In this document: positions 1-8,339 of the stretch, piece by piece
Layout: every line of letters starts with the position of its first letter
Numbering within the stretch: the stretch's first letter is position 1
DNA from: Paradevosia sp036499825
GTDB lineage: Bacteria > Pseudomonadota > Alphaproteobacteria > Rhizobiales > Devosiaceae
Reading direction: 5' to 3'
NCBI GenBank assembly: GCA_036499825.1
Contig: DASYCZ010000062.1
Span: forward strand, 248,001-312,000
Length of the DNA: 64,000 bases
The notes under the pieces: generated by a model
Seen by the model: only the letters and a program-made list of their open reading frames with translations
What the model was told of the DNA's origin: nothing
Database searches by the model: none
Program-made: the position numbers and the translations under genes

Positions 1-256
1 ACCGTCCCAGGGCGGTCCGCGCGCCCATCTTTTCGATGAGTCGGATGGTTTCCGGCGTCGCCGCCTGCAGCAGCTCCCAGGTCGCCGGCCGTGTGAACAG
101 CGCCGCGGAAAGGTCGATGTCGCGTACCAGTCCGAATGCCGCATTGCCGTCGCTCGCAAGGGCGATGCGCCGTCCATGGACGCTCGCCAGCAATCCGGCG
201 AGCAGCGCCGCCAGCGGCGTCGATCCACGGATCACGACGTCAAACTTCTGCGCCAT
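1..256 (-). CDS. Partial hypothetical protein, possible FAD/NAD-binding Rossmann N-terminus
   Basis: An open frame on the minus strand starts with ATG at 256-254 and runs off the left edge without a stop, giving about 85 residues. The N-terminus reads MAQKFDVVIRGSTPLAALLA, followed by an alanine/leucine-rich helix and a second strand (RRIALASDG). This strand-turn-helix-strand pattern resembles the dinucleotide-binding start of FAD-dependent oxidoreductases, but the first glycines of a GxGxxG motif are replaced (RGSTPLA), so the assignment is weak. It is divergent from ccmI, which starts 127 bp away. The coding call rests on the continuous frame and alphaproteobacterial-looking codon use. Confidence 0.55.
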   Translation of the reverse strand, partial: MAQKFDVVIRGSTPLAALLAGLLASVHGRRIALASDGNAAFGLVRDIDLSAALFTRPATWELLQAATPETIRLIEKMGARTALGR

Positions 257-382
257 CGCCGGCTAACGCGTGCTATATGCGGCAATGCGCGCACAACACG
301 CTTGCGTGTTTGTGTGCCCTTCTTGCCGGATTCGCCCTATAGATGCGGTCCAATTCACTGACGCTTTCATCGATCAGGGCTC

Positions 383-1552
383 ATGGTTTTCTGGTTACTG
401 GCCATCGTTATTACCGGCATCTGCTGTGCCGCACTTTACTACGCGTCGTCGGCGCGCACGGTCAACGCGAGCGCCGCCGGGCTCGAAGACGCCGCGACCG
501 CCCACTATCGGCTGCAACTGGCGGAAATCAATGCCGATATCGCTTCCGGGCGCATGCCCGAAGCGGAAGGCGCCGCGGCGCGGGGCGAACTTGCCCGTGA
601 GGTGATGCGGCTGCAGCGCGAGGCGGGCAAGCATCTCGCCAGGGCCATGGGCCGTGAGCGCATAGTGATGCCGCTGTCGCTGTTGGCGATCGCCGTGCTC
701 GCCGTCGGTATCTATACCTTTATGGGCCGTCCCGATCTGCCGGCCGAACCACTTGCGCAGCGCACCAGCCCGCAGGCTCAGAACATCGACGTCAACGCCG
801 CGATCGGCAAGATCGAGGAGCAACTGGCCAAGACGCCGGACGATCTGCGTGGCTGGACCGTCATTGCGCCGGTCTACCTGCAGATGGGCCGTTACGACGA
901 TGCCGTGAAAGCCTTTCGGCGCATCACCGAACTGTCACCGCCCACCCCCAGCACACAGACCGATCTCGCCGAGGCCTTGCTGGCGCAGGCGCAGGGCAAG
1001 ATGTCGCCAGAGGCGCTGAACCTGTTGCAGACCGCCGCCAAGGCCGATCCCAACGATATCCGCTCACGCTTCTATTTGGCCGGCTATGCCACCGAACAGG
1101 GAGATTATGCCGACGCCGTGCACCAGTGGAACGCGCTGCTGGCGCTCGGCACCGGTAACGAACCCTGGATGGATGAGGCCCGCCAGGGCCTGGCGGCGGC
1201 GCAGGCCGGCCTCGACGGCAAGGCGCCGTCCGCCAATGCCGCGGCACCCACAGCGCCCACCGCTCCCGCGGAGCCTGCTCCGGCCGAGCCTGCGGCGCCC
1301 TCGGCCGAGGTACACGTCAATCCCTCGCTGGGGCAATCGTCGATGATCACCGGCATGGTGGAAGGCCTCAACAAACGGCTTACCACCAGCGGCGGCAGCC
1401 TCGATGAGTGGGCGCAACTGGTGCGTTCCTATCTGGTGCTCGGCAACACCGCGGCGGCACAGACCGCCTATGACAGTGCCAAACAAGCTTATCCCGACGC
1501 CAATGCGCGCAGCGCACTCGACGAACTGGCGACAAAGGGCGGACTGAAGTAA
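383..1552 (+). CDS. ccmI: Cytochrome c maturation protein CcmI (CycH)
   Basis: This 389-residue inner-membrane protein delivers apocytochrome c to the heme-ligation complex. Two membrane segments lie at about 2-20 and 96-114, with a charged helical, leucine-zipper-like loop between them, which is the CcmI arrangement. The exported C-terminal part contains TPR-like repeats at about 130-235 and 325-389, separated by an Ala/Pro-rich linker at about 275-310. It is the first gene of a ccm operon: ccmE starts 3 bp after its stop, followed by ccmF and ccmH. The same order (cycH-J-K-L) is known in rhizobia. The ATG at 383 leads directly into the first membrane segment. Confidence 0.93.
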   Translation: MVFWLLAIVITGICCAALYYASSARTVNASAAGLEDAATAHYRLQLAEINADIASGRMPEAEGAAARGELAREVMRLQREAGKHLARAMGRERIVMPLSLLAIAVLAVGIYTFMGRPDLPAEPLAQRTSPQAQNIDVNAAIGKIEEQLAKTPDDLRGWTVIAPVYLQMGRYDDAVKAFRRITELSPPTPSTQTDLAEALLAQAQGKMSPEALNLLQTAAKADPNDIRSRFYLAGYATEQGDYADAVHQWNALLALGTGNEPWMDEARQGLAAAQAGLDGKAPSANAAAPTAPTAPAEPAPAEPAAPSAEVHVNPSLGQSSMITGMVEGLNKRLTTSGGSLDEWAQLVRSYLVLGNTAAAQTAYDSAKQAYPDANARSALDELATKGGLK

Positions 1553-1555
1553 ATC

Positions 1556-2029
1556 ATGGCTATGACTAGAAAGCAGAAGCGTCTCTCTCTGATTGCCGGC
1601 CTCGCCGTCGTGCTGGGCCTCGCCACCACGCTGGTGCTGTCGGCGCTGCGCGATCAGATCGTGTTTTTTTACTCCCCGACCGAAATCCACACCAAGGCCG
1701 TGGCGGCCGGCAAGCCGATCCGCATCGGCGGCCTCGTCAAGGAGGGCACGTGGAAGAAGGAAGGCCAGAACAACACCTTCATCCTCACCGACGGCAAGAC
1801 CGATGCCTCCGTCACCTATGTGGGCATCCTGCCGGACCTGTTCCGCGAAGGGCAGGGCATCGTCGCCGAGGGTAGCTTGACGGATGCCGGCAGTTTCACG
1901 GCCTCCAACGTGCTGGCCAAGCATGACGAGAACTACATTCCCAAGGAAGTCGTCGACGAGCTCAAGGCTCGCGGCGAATGGCGGCCCGACGATCCTGCCG
2001 GCTCGGTCGCCGATGCGAGCAAAGGCTGA
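1556..2029 (+). CDS. ccmE: Periplasmic heme chaperone CcmE (CycJ)
   Basis: CcmE covalently carries heme in the periplasm before CcmF transfers it to apocytochromes. The 157-residue protein has an N-terminal membrane anchor at about 10-31 and the OB-fold core with the typical FYSPTEI and RIGGLVKEG segments. The heme-binding histidine is present in AKHDENYIP (H123), with the conserved tyrosine at 127. Length and motifs are normal. A second ATG at 1562 is an equally possible start (MTRKQKR). It lies 3 bp after ccmI and 3 bp before ccmF, so it is cotranscribed. Confidence 0.95.
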   Translation: MAMTRKQKRLSLIAGLAVVLGLATTLVLSALRDQIVFFYSPTEIHTKAVAAGKPIRIGGLVKEGTWKKEGQNNTFILTDGKTDASVTYVGILPDLFREGQGIVAEGSLTDAGSFTASNVLAKHDENYIPKEVVDELKARGEWRPDDPAGSVADASKG

Positions 2030-2032
2030 ACC

Positions 2033-4033
2033 ATGATCACCGAACTTGGCCATTTTGCCATGATCCTCGCCTTCGCCATCGCCTGCGGGGCCAGTGTCAT
2101 GGGCTTCGCTTTCTGGCGCAGCGAAGGCGCAATCTCCGGATATCTGCGCATCTCCGCAGTGCTGCAGTTCCTGTTGATCGGCGCGGCCTTCGCGACGCTG
2201 ATCTACGCCTTCGTCACCTCGGATTTTTCGCTGCTGCTGGCCTATTCGAATTCGCATTCGCTGATGCCGCTGCTCTACAAGGTCACCAGCGTTTGGGGGA
2301 ACCATGAGGGGTCGGTGGTCCTGTGGATCCAGATCCTGGTGCTCTTCGGCGCTGCGGTCGCGGTCTTCGGCCGCAATCTGCCCAAGGACCTGCTGATCCT
2401 GGTTCTGGCCATGCAGAGCCTTCTGACGGCCGCCTTCACGGGCTTTGCGCTCTTCACCTCCAACGCCTTCCTCCGGCTCGATCCCGCGCCGTTCGAGGGC
2501 CGGGACCTCAACCCGATCCTGCAGGATTTCGGCCTCGCCGTGCATCCGCCGATGCTCTACACCGGCTATGTGGGTTTCTCGATCTGCTTCTCCTTCGCCA
2601 TCGCAGCGCTCATCTCAGGCCGCATCGATGCGGCCTGGGCCCGTTGGGTGCGGCCGTGGACGCTGCTGAGCTGGTGCTTCCTTACCCTCGGCATCGCCAT
2701 GGGCTCCTACTGGGCCTATTATGAGCTCGGCTGGGGTGGTTGGTGGTTCTGGGATCCGGTGGAAAATGCCAGCTTCATGCCGTGGCTTGCCGGCACGGCT
2801 CTGCTGCACTCGGCGCTGGTGATGGAAAAGCGCAATGCGCTCAAGATCTGGACGATTTTCCTGTCCATCATCACCTTCTCGCTGTCGCTGCTCGGCACGT
2901 TCCTGGTGCGCTCGGGCGTCCTCACCTCGGTGCACACTTTCGCCTCCGATCCGACCCGCGGCCTCGTCATCCTGTCCTTGCTGGCAGCTTTTATCGGCGG
3001 CGCTTTCATTCTCTTCGCCATGCGCGCCAACACCTTGCGGGTAGGGGGGCTGTTTGCTCCCATTTCCAAGGAAGGCTCGCTGATTCTCAATAACCTGTTC
3101 CTTGCCACCGGCATGGGCGCGGTGTTGGTCGGAACGCTCTATCCACTCGTCCTGGATGCCATGACCGGGCAGACGATCTCAGTCGGTGCGCCCTTCTTCG
3201 ACCTGACCTTCGGCGCCCTCATGGTGCCGCTGCTGATCCTGTTGCCGCTCGGGCCGTTCCTGGCCTGGAAACGCGGCGATCTCATCGCGGTGACCCAACG
3301 CCTGGCGGGAGCAGCGGCCCTCGCGCTTCTCGCGGGCATCGCCATGTTCTTCATCACCGGCCGACAGATATCGCTGGCCCCGTTGGGCCTGCTGCTCGGC
3401 TTCTGGGTCGGCTTCGGTGCCATTGCCGAACTGGTCGACCGCAGCAAGCTCGGCCGCATTCCTCTCGGCGAAAGCATGCGTCGTCTCAGGGGCCTGCCGC
3501 GCACCGCCTTTTCCACCGCATTGGCGCATTTCGGTCTCGGCGTCACCGTCATTGGTATCGTCGCCGCCAGCGCCTGGCAGGGTGAACTCGTCACCACCAT
3601 TGCGGCCGGCGAAACCATCACGCTCGATGGCTATCAAGTCCATCTCGACCGGCTGGACGAAGATGTGCCGGGCCCGAACTACTCCTCCGACCGCGGCGAT
3701 TTCACCATCACCGAGCCGGGCGGCGGTACCCGTACCACTTCTGCCGAGACCCGCATCTACACTGCCAGCGGCCAGCCCACGACCGAGGCCTCCATCCAGA
3801 CCTACGGCTTCTCGCAGCTCTATCTGCAACTGGCCGAAGGTGAACCTGGCGGACGCCATACTATTCGCCTGTGGCACAAGCCCTTCGTGACCCTGATCTG
3901 GTTGGGCGCCATCCTGATGGCCGGGGCCGGGTTCCTGTCGCTGACCGATCGCCGGCTGCGCGTCGGCGCACCCCACCGCGCCAAGGCCGCCCTGGAGCCG
4001 GTATCGGGACCGATGCCGGAGGCGGCTGAATGA
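2033..4033 (+). CDS. ccmF: Heme lyase CcmF (CycK)
   Basis: CcmF is the large polytopic subunit that ligates heme to the CXXCH motif of apocytochromes. The 666-residue product is close to the usual 640-670 and contains many hydrophobic segments. The tryptophan-rich heme-handling motif (GWGGWWFWDPVENASFMPW) lies at about 232-250. Conserved histidines occur in the flanking loops, and a larger periplasmic domain lies near the C-terminus before the last membrane helix at about 618-638. Its stop overlaps the ccmH start by 4 bp (ATGA), which indicates translational coupling. Confidence 0.96.
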   Translation: MITELGHFAMILAFAIACGASVMGFAFWRSEGAISGYLRISAVLQFLLIGAAFATLIYAFVTSDFSLLLAYSNSHSLMPLLYKVTSVWGNHEGSVVLWIQILVLFGAAVAVFGRNLPKDLLILVLAMQSLLTAAFTGFALFTSNAFLRLDPAPFEGRDLNPILQDFGLAVHPPMLYTGYVGFSICFSFAIAALISGRIDAAWARWVRPWTLLSWCFLTLGIAMGSYWAYYELGWGGWWFWDPVENASFMPWLAGTALLHSALVMEKRNALKIWTIFLSIITFSLSLLGTFLVRSGVLTSVHTFASDPTRGLVILSLLAAFIGGAFILFAMRANTLRVGGLFAPISKEGSLILNNLFLATGMGAVLVGTLYPLVLDAMTGQTISVGAPFFDLTFGALMVPLLILLPLGPFLAWKRGDLIAVTQRLAGAAALALLAGIAMFFITGRQISLAPLGLLLGFWVGFGAIAELVDRSKLGRIPLGESMRRLRGLPRTAFSTALAHFGLGVTVIGIVAASAWQGELVTTIAAGETITLDGYQVHLDRLDEDVPGPNYSSDRGDFTITEPGGGTRTTSAETRIYTASGQPTTEASIQTYGFSQLYLQLAEGEPGGRHTIRLWHKPFVTLIWLGAILMAGAGFLSLTDRRLRVGAPHRAKAALEPVSGPMPEAAE

Positions 4034-4503
4034 AACGGCTGGCGGCGCTGACCTTTGTGTTGATGGTGCTGCTGCCGAACCTGGCCTTCGCCCTCAACCC
4101 CAGCGAGATCCTTGCCGATCCGGCGCTGGAGGCGAGGGCGCGGGCCATCGGTTCGGGTCTGCGCTGCCTCGTCTGCCAGAACGAATCGATCGAGGAGAGT
4201 GACGCCGATCTCGCCCATGACCTGCGCGTCATCGTGCGCGAGCGCCTGACTGCCGGCGATACCGACGAGCAGGCCGTCCAGTATATCGTCGACCGCTATG
4301 GCGAGTTCGTGCTGCTGCAGCCCGTGGTGGCGCCGCACACGATTCTCCTCTGGATCGCCGCGCCGGTCCTCCTGCTTGGCGGCGTCGTCGCGGTGGTCGT
4401 CGGCGTTCGCCGGCGCCGCAATGTGCCGCTTGGCGCCGCGCCCACCGACGAGGAGCAGGAAGCGCTGGACGCCCTGGCCGCACTGGAAAACGCCGAACGC
4501 TAG
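4030..4503 (+). CDS. ccmH: Cytochrome c maturation thiol oxidoreductase CcmH (CycL)
   Basis: This 157-residue protein has a signal peptide or anchor at 1-22, the redox motif LRCLVCQ (C46 and C49) used to reduce the apocytochrome cysteines, a short three-helix domain and a C-terminal membrane segment at about 100-122. These features match the short CcmH/CycL form, in which the TPR part is the separate CcmI protein upstream. It is the last gene of the operon. A gap of about 120 bp separates it from the protease gene. Confidence 0.94.
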   Translation: MKRLAALTFVLMVLLPNLAFALNPSEILADPALEARARAIGSGLRCLVCQNESIEESDADLAHDLRVIVRERLTAGDTDEQAVQYIVDRYGEFVLLQPVVAPHTILLWIAAPVLLLGGVVAVVVGVRRRRNVPLGAAPTDEEQEALDALAALENAER

Positions 4504-4622
4504 GCGGTCTCAATCCCGCCGCGAGGCTTACCAATCTTTAATGTTGGCGAAACATGCCGGAAATATTGGGTGCTTCATAACGTCTCCACTCTGTTGAGAG
4601 CCGTTTGAAGGAGAACAAACCA

Positions 4623-6122
4623 ATGCGCTCGACTTTCCTGTCTCGCACCCGTCGTTGGATAGGGGCTTCTGCGCTGGCGATTATCGTGGGTCTGGGCGGT
4701 GCTTCCGCCTTTGTCGCCACCAGCCAGACCGCCAGCGCCCAGATCAGCGCGCCGTCTGTAACCGCCCCCAGCTTCGCCGACCTCGTGCAGGCCGTGAAGC
4801 CGGCCGTGGTTTCCATCCAGGTGGAAGGCACCGAAGCTGATGATTCGGATGGCGCCGTCCAGGGCGGCCGCAATTACCAGTTCCAGTTCCCCGACCTTCC
4901 CGATGGTCATCCGCTGAAGAAGTTCTTCCAGCAGTTCGGCGACGGCCAGGGTGGCAACCAGCCCCCCGCCCAGCACAAATATGAAGCTGCCGGTTCGGGC
5001 TTCGTCATCTCCGCCGATGGCTACATCGTCACCAACAACCACGTGGTGAAGAACGCCAACAAGGTCACCGTCGTCTTCGACAATGGCGACGAGATGCAGG
5101 CCAAGGTGATCGGCACCGACGATCGCACCGACGTTGCGGTGGTCAAGGTCGAAGGCAAGGATCTACCTTACGTCGAATTCGCCGACGACACCATCCGTGT
5201 CGGTGACTGGGTCGTCGCCGTCGGTAACCCGTTCGGTCTCGGCGGTTCGGTGACGGCCGGTATCGTGTCGGCCCGTGGCCGTGACATCGGCGGCTCCGCC
5301 TATGGCGACTTCCTGCAGATCGACGCCGCCGTCAACATGGGCAACTCCGGTGGTCCTGCCTTCGACGTGCATGGCAAGGTCGCCGGCATGAACACCGCCA
5401 TCTTCTCGCCCAACGGTGGCAATGTCGGTATCGCCTTCGCCATCCCGGCCTCGACGGTTCAGACCATCGTCAAGTCGCTGATCAACAACGGTACCGTCAC
5501 CCGTGGCTTCCTCGGCGTCGCCATCCAGGACGTGACCCACGATATCGCCAACAGCGTTGGTCTCAAGTCTGCCAAGGGCGCGCTCGTCACCGAGCCGACC
5601 GATGGCGGCCCGGCCCAGAAGGCCGGCATCAACTCCGGTGACATCATCACCGCGGTCGATGGCACCGAGATCGACAATGCCCTGGCGCTGTCGCGCACCA
5701 TTGCGGGCAAGGCCCCGGATTCCAAGGTGGAACTGAAGGTCTGGCGGAATGGCAAGGAAGACACCGTCACCGTCACGCTCGATACCCTCAAGGACCAGGT
5801 AGCGGCCAACGACGATCAGAAGGCCCAGCCTGAAGAGCCGGCAGCCCCGGTTCCGTCGAGCGTCGGCATCACCCTGGTGCCGAACTCCAATGGCGATGGC
5901 CTGCTCATCCAGGACGTCAATGAAGACAGCGTTGCCGCCGACAAGGGCTTTGCGGTTGGCGACGTCATCCTCGAGGTCGACAACACCAAGGTCTCGAGCG
6001 CCGCGGACTTCGAAAAGGCCATCAAGGCCGTCAAGGACAAGGGCAGCAACACCGCCCTCATCAAGGCCAGCCGTAACGACACCGTTCGCTACATCGGCCT
6101 GCCCCTCGACGCCGTGAAATAA
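4623..6122 (+). CDS. degP: Do-family periplasmic serine endopeptidase (DegP/DegQ/MucD-like)
   Basis: A 499-residue exported protease/chaperone for envelope protein quality control. A signal peptide covers about 1-39. The trypsin-like domain holds the catalytic triad: H140 (VTNNHVV), D170 (DRTDVAVV) and S241 (GNSGGPAF). Two PDZ domains follow at about 290-380 and 410-495. The ATG at 4623 was chosen because AAGGAG lies 9 bp upstream; the frame also has an in-frame TTG at 4605, but that overlaps this ribosome site. A strong hairpin terminator follows the stop. The position between ccmH and a two-component system matches the rhizobial cycHJKL-degP-regulator-glnE order. Confidence 0.95.
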   Translation: MRSTFLSRTRRWIGASALAIIVGLGGASAFVATSQTASAQISAPSVTAPSFADLVQAVKPAVVSIQVEGTEADDSDGAVQGGRNYQFQFPDLPDGHPLKKFFQQFGDGQGGNQPPAQHKYEAAGSGFVISADGYIVTNNHVVKNANKVTVVFDNGDEMQAKVIGTDDRTDVAVVKVEGKDLPYVEFADDTIRVGDWVVAVGNPFGLGGSVTAGIVSARGRDIGGSAYGDFLQIDAAVNMGNSGGPAFDVHGKVAGMNTAIFSPNGGNVGIAFAIPASTVQTIVKSLINNGTVTRGFLGVAIQDVTHDIANSVGLKSAKGALVTEPTDGGPAQKAGINSGDIITAVDGTEIDNALALSRTIAGKAPDSKVELKVWRNGKEDTVTVTLDTLKDQVAANDDQKAQPEEPAAPVPSSVGITLVPNSNGDGLLIQDVNEDSVAADKGFAVGDVILEVDNTKVSSAADFEKAIKAVKDKGSNTALIKASRNDTVRYIGLPLDAVK

Positions 6123-6130
6123 CCCGACCT

Positions 6131-6170
6131 GATCGGCCCCGGAGCGAATTGCTTCGGGGCCGATCTTTAA
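6131..6170 (+). terminator. Rho-independent terminator after the degP-like gene
   Basis: A 15-bp stem is formed by GATCGGCCCCGGAGC (6131-6145) and GCTTCGGGGCCGATC (6151-6165) with one G-U-type mismatch and a 5-nt loop, followed by TTT. It lies 9 bp after the protease stop and separates that gene from the response regulator. Confidence 0.85.
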
Positions 6171-6202
6171 GCTATCGATCGTGTCATCGAAGGTCAGGTT
6201 CC

Positions 6203-6874
6203 ATGAAAATCCTCCTCATTGAAGACGACCGTGAAGCCGCCAGCTACCTCATCCAGGCGCTGGACGAAGCGGGACACGTGACGCACCACGCCACTGACGG
6301 CGAAACCGGCTACGCCATGGCCTCCGGCATGGATTACGACGTCCTCATCGTCGACCGCATGCTGCCCCGCCGCGACGGCCTTTCCATCGTCGAATCCCTG
6401 CGTGCGGAGGACGACAACACGCCGGTGCTGATTCTTTCCGCCCTCGGCGAAGTCGATGACCGCGTCACCGGCCTTCGCGCCGGCGGCGACGACTATCTCA
6501 CCAAGCCCTATGCTTTCACCGAACTGCTTGCCCGCATCGAAGTGCTGGCCCGCCGCTCCAGCCCCTCCGAGGCGGCGACAAGTTTCCAGGTCGGCGACCT
6601 CACCCTTGACCGGCTCTCCCGCAAGGTCGAGCGCGAGGGCGAGACCATCCTGCTGCAGCCGCGTGAATTCCGCCTGCTCGAATATCTGATGAAGAACGCC
6701 GGCAAGGTTGTGACCCGCACCATGCTGCTCGAAAACGTCTGGGACTATCATTTCGACCCCCAGACCAATGTCATCGACGTCCATATGTCGCGCCTCCGGT
6801 CCAAGATCGACAAGGGTCACGCCACCCCGCTTTTGCAGACCATCCGGGGCGCCGGATACATGATCCGTGACTAG
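6203..6874 (+). CDS. OmpR/PhoB-family response regulator
   Basis: A 223-residue DNA-binding response regulator. The receiver domain (about 1-120) has the acidic pocket IEDD, the phosphoacceptor D51 (LIVDRMLP) and K101 (LTKPYAF). A winged-helix effector domain (about 130-220) ends in the typical GAGYMI segment. The ATG at 6203 was chosen because the longer upstream frame runs back through the terminator hairpin. The gene overlaps the downstream sensor kinase by 8 bp, so the two form a cognate pair. The rhizobial synteny (between degP and glnE) suggests an envelope- or protease-linked regulon, which is inference. Confidence 0.94.
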   Translation: MKILLIEDDREAASYLIQALDEAGHVTHHATDGETGYAMASGMDYDVLIVDRMLPRRDGLSIVESLRAEDDNTPVLILSALGEVDDRVTGLRAGGDDYLTKPYAFTELLARIEVLARRSSPSEAATSFQVGDLTLDRLSRKVEREGETILLQPREFRLLEYLMKNAGKVVTRTMLLENVWDYHFDPQTNVIDVHMSRLRSKIDKGHATPLLQTIRGAGYMIRD

Positions 6875-8291
6875 GTTCGCCCAGCTCTGGCGGACCACCA
6901 CGGTCCGCCTGACCGCGATCTTCGTTCTGATCTTCGTGGTCTTTTCGGTGCTGCTGCTGGCGGTGATTTCCTACCAATCCAGCATCCAGATCCAGCGCCA
7001 GCAGACTGCCGACATCGATCGCGAAGTCCGCATGATCACCCGGCTCGACCAGCGCCAGGGCTTTCGTGCCACCATGTTCGCCGTGCAGCGCCTCGCACGC
7101 CAGCCTGGCCCCGGGGTTTACTACCTCACCGATCCGACCGGCCAGGTGATCGTGGGCAACGTCAACCAACTGCCTGCCGAAGTGTTGCTGCAGCCTGGTA
7201 CCTATAGTTTCGATTATGATCGCCAGCGCCCTGTCCTCGCCGATGACGATTCCGCCGACGATGACGACGACAGCGTCACGCAGCCGCGCGGCAACGCCGT
7301 GGTACGCTCCGTCGTCCTGCCGAGCGGCCTGCGCCTCGTGGTCGGCCGCGACGTGGTGGAGCGGCGCGGCTTTACGGCCATCATCTTCCAGAGCTTCCTG
7401 CTCGGCGTCGGCGGCATCCTGCTGCTGTCGATCATTGCCGGCCTCATCACGGCGCGCCGCGTGCTCCGCCGGATCGACACGATCAACGTCACCTCCAGCA
7501 AGATCATCTCGGGCAATCTCTCCGAGCGCATCCCCGTCACCAAGCGCAATGACGAGTTCGATGGCCTCGCCACCAATCTCAATGCCATGCTCGACCGCAT
7601 CGAGAACCTCATGCAGGGGCTCAAGGAGGTCACCGACAACGTCGCCCATGATCTCAAGACGCCGCTGACGCGCCTGCGCAACCAGGCCGAGTCGGCCCTG
7701 CGCGACAGCGCCGACGCCGAGACCAAGCAGAAGGCGCTGGAGACCACCATTTCCGAAAGCGACAAGCTCATCCGCACCTTCAATGCGCTGCTGATGATCG
7801 CCCGCGCCGAGGCCGGCGCTCCCTCCGGCGCCCTGGTCGATGTCGACGTCAGCGCCATCGCCTCCGATGTCGCCGAGCTTTACGGCCCGGTCGCCGAGGA
7901 TGAGGGCATGACGCTGGAATCGGAGGTGACCGAGGGCATTCATCTGCGCGCCAATCGCGAGCTGATCGGGCAGGCGCTGGTCAACCTCGTCGATAACGCC
8001 ATGAAGTATTACAAGCCCCATGAAGACGTGCCGGGCAGGATCACCCTGTCCGTCCGCCAGCTCGCCAATCGCGTGCTGATAACGGTCGCCGACAACGGCC
8101 CGGGCATCCCCGCGGCCGACCGGCTGCGCGTCGTCGAACGCTTTGTCCGCCTTGAGGAAAGCCGCACCGAGCCCGGCTCCGGTCTCGGCCTGTCACTGGT
8201 CGCCGCCGTCGCACGCCTCCACAAGGGCGAGTTCCGCATCGAGGATAACGAGCCCGGCGTGCGCGCCGTCATCGATCTGCCGGCCGCCTGA
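6867..8291 (+). CDS. Membrane sensor histidine kinase, partner of the upstream regulator
   Basis: A 474-residue kinase with membrane helices at about 15-36 and 170-195 flanking a periplasmic sensor loop, then a HAMP segment (about 196-250), the phosphoacceptor H261 (NVAHDLKTPLTRL), an N box (NLVDNAMKYY), and G boxes (DNGPGIP, GSGLGLSLV). The periplasmic loop contains a run of acidic residues at about 126-135 (DDDSADDDDD). That could be a cation- or polycation-sensing patch, which is inference. It overlaps the regulator gene by 8 bp and is coexpressed with it. Confidence 0.93.
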   Translation: MTRFAQLWRTTTVRLTAIFVLIFVVFSVLLLAVISYQSSIQIQRQQTADIDREVRMITRLDQRQGFRATMFAVQRLARQPGPGVYYLTDPTGQVIVGNVNQLPAEVLLQPGTYSFDYDRQRPVLADDDSADDDDDSVTQPRGNAVVRSVVLPSGLRLVVGRDVVERRGFTAIIFQSFLLGVGGILLLSIIAGLITARRVLRRIDTINVTSSKIISGNLSERIPVTKRNDEFDGLATNLNAMLDRIENLMQGLKEVTDNVAHDLKTPLTRLRNQAESALRDSADAETKQKALETTISESDKLIRTFNALLMIARAEAGAPSGALVDVDVSAIASDVAELYGPVAEDEGMTLESEVTEGIHLRANRELIGQALVNLVDNAMKYYKPHEDVPGRITLSVRQLANRVLITVADNGPGIPAADRLRVVERFVRLEESRTEPGSGLGLSLVAAVARLHKGEFRIEDNEPGVRAVIDLPAA

Positions 8292-8339
8292 GCCGGCGAT
8301 CACCTTGCCACCGAGCGGCGGCCTCGCTATCCCTCGGAT

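Noticed and set aside
1064..2545. 493-codon open frame on the minus strand
   Set aside because: It lies opposite the 3' part of ccmI, ccmE and the start of ccmF, which have clear motifs. Its composition (Gly/Arg/Asp/His-rich) is typical of antisense shadows in GC-rich DNA.
4605..4622. TTG at 4605 as the start of the DegP-type protease
   Set aside because: The TTG overlaps the AAGGAG that serves the ATG at 4623, and the extra residues would precede a normal signal peptide.
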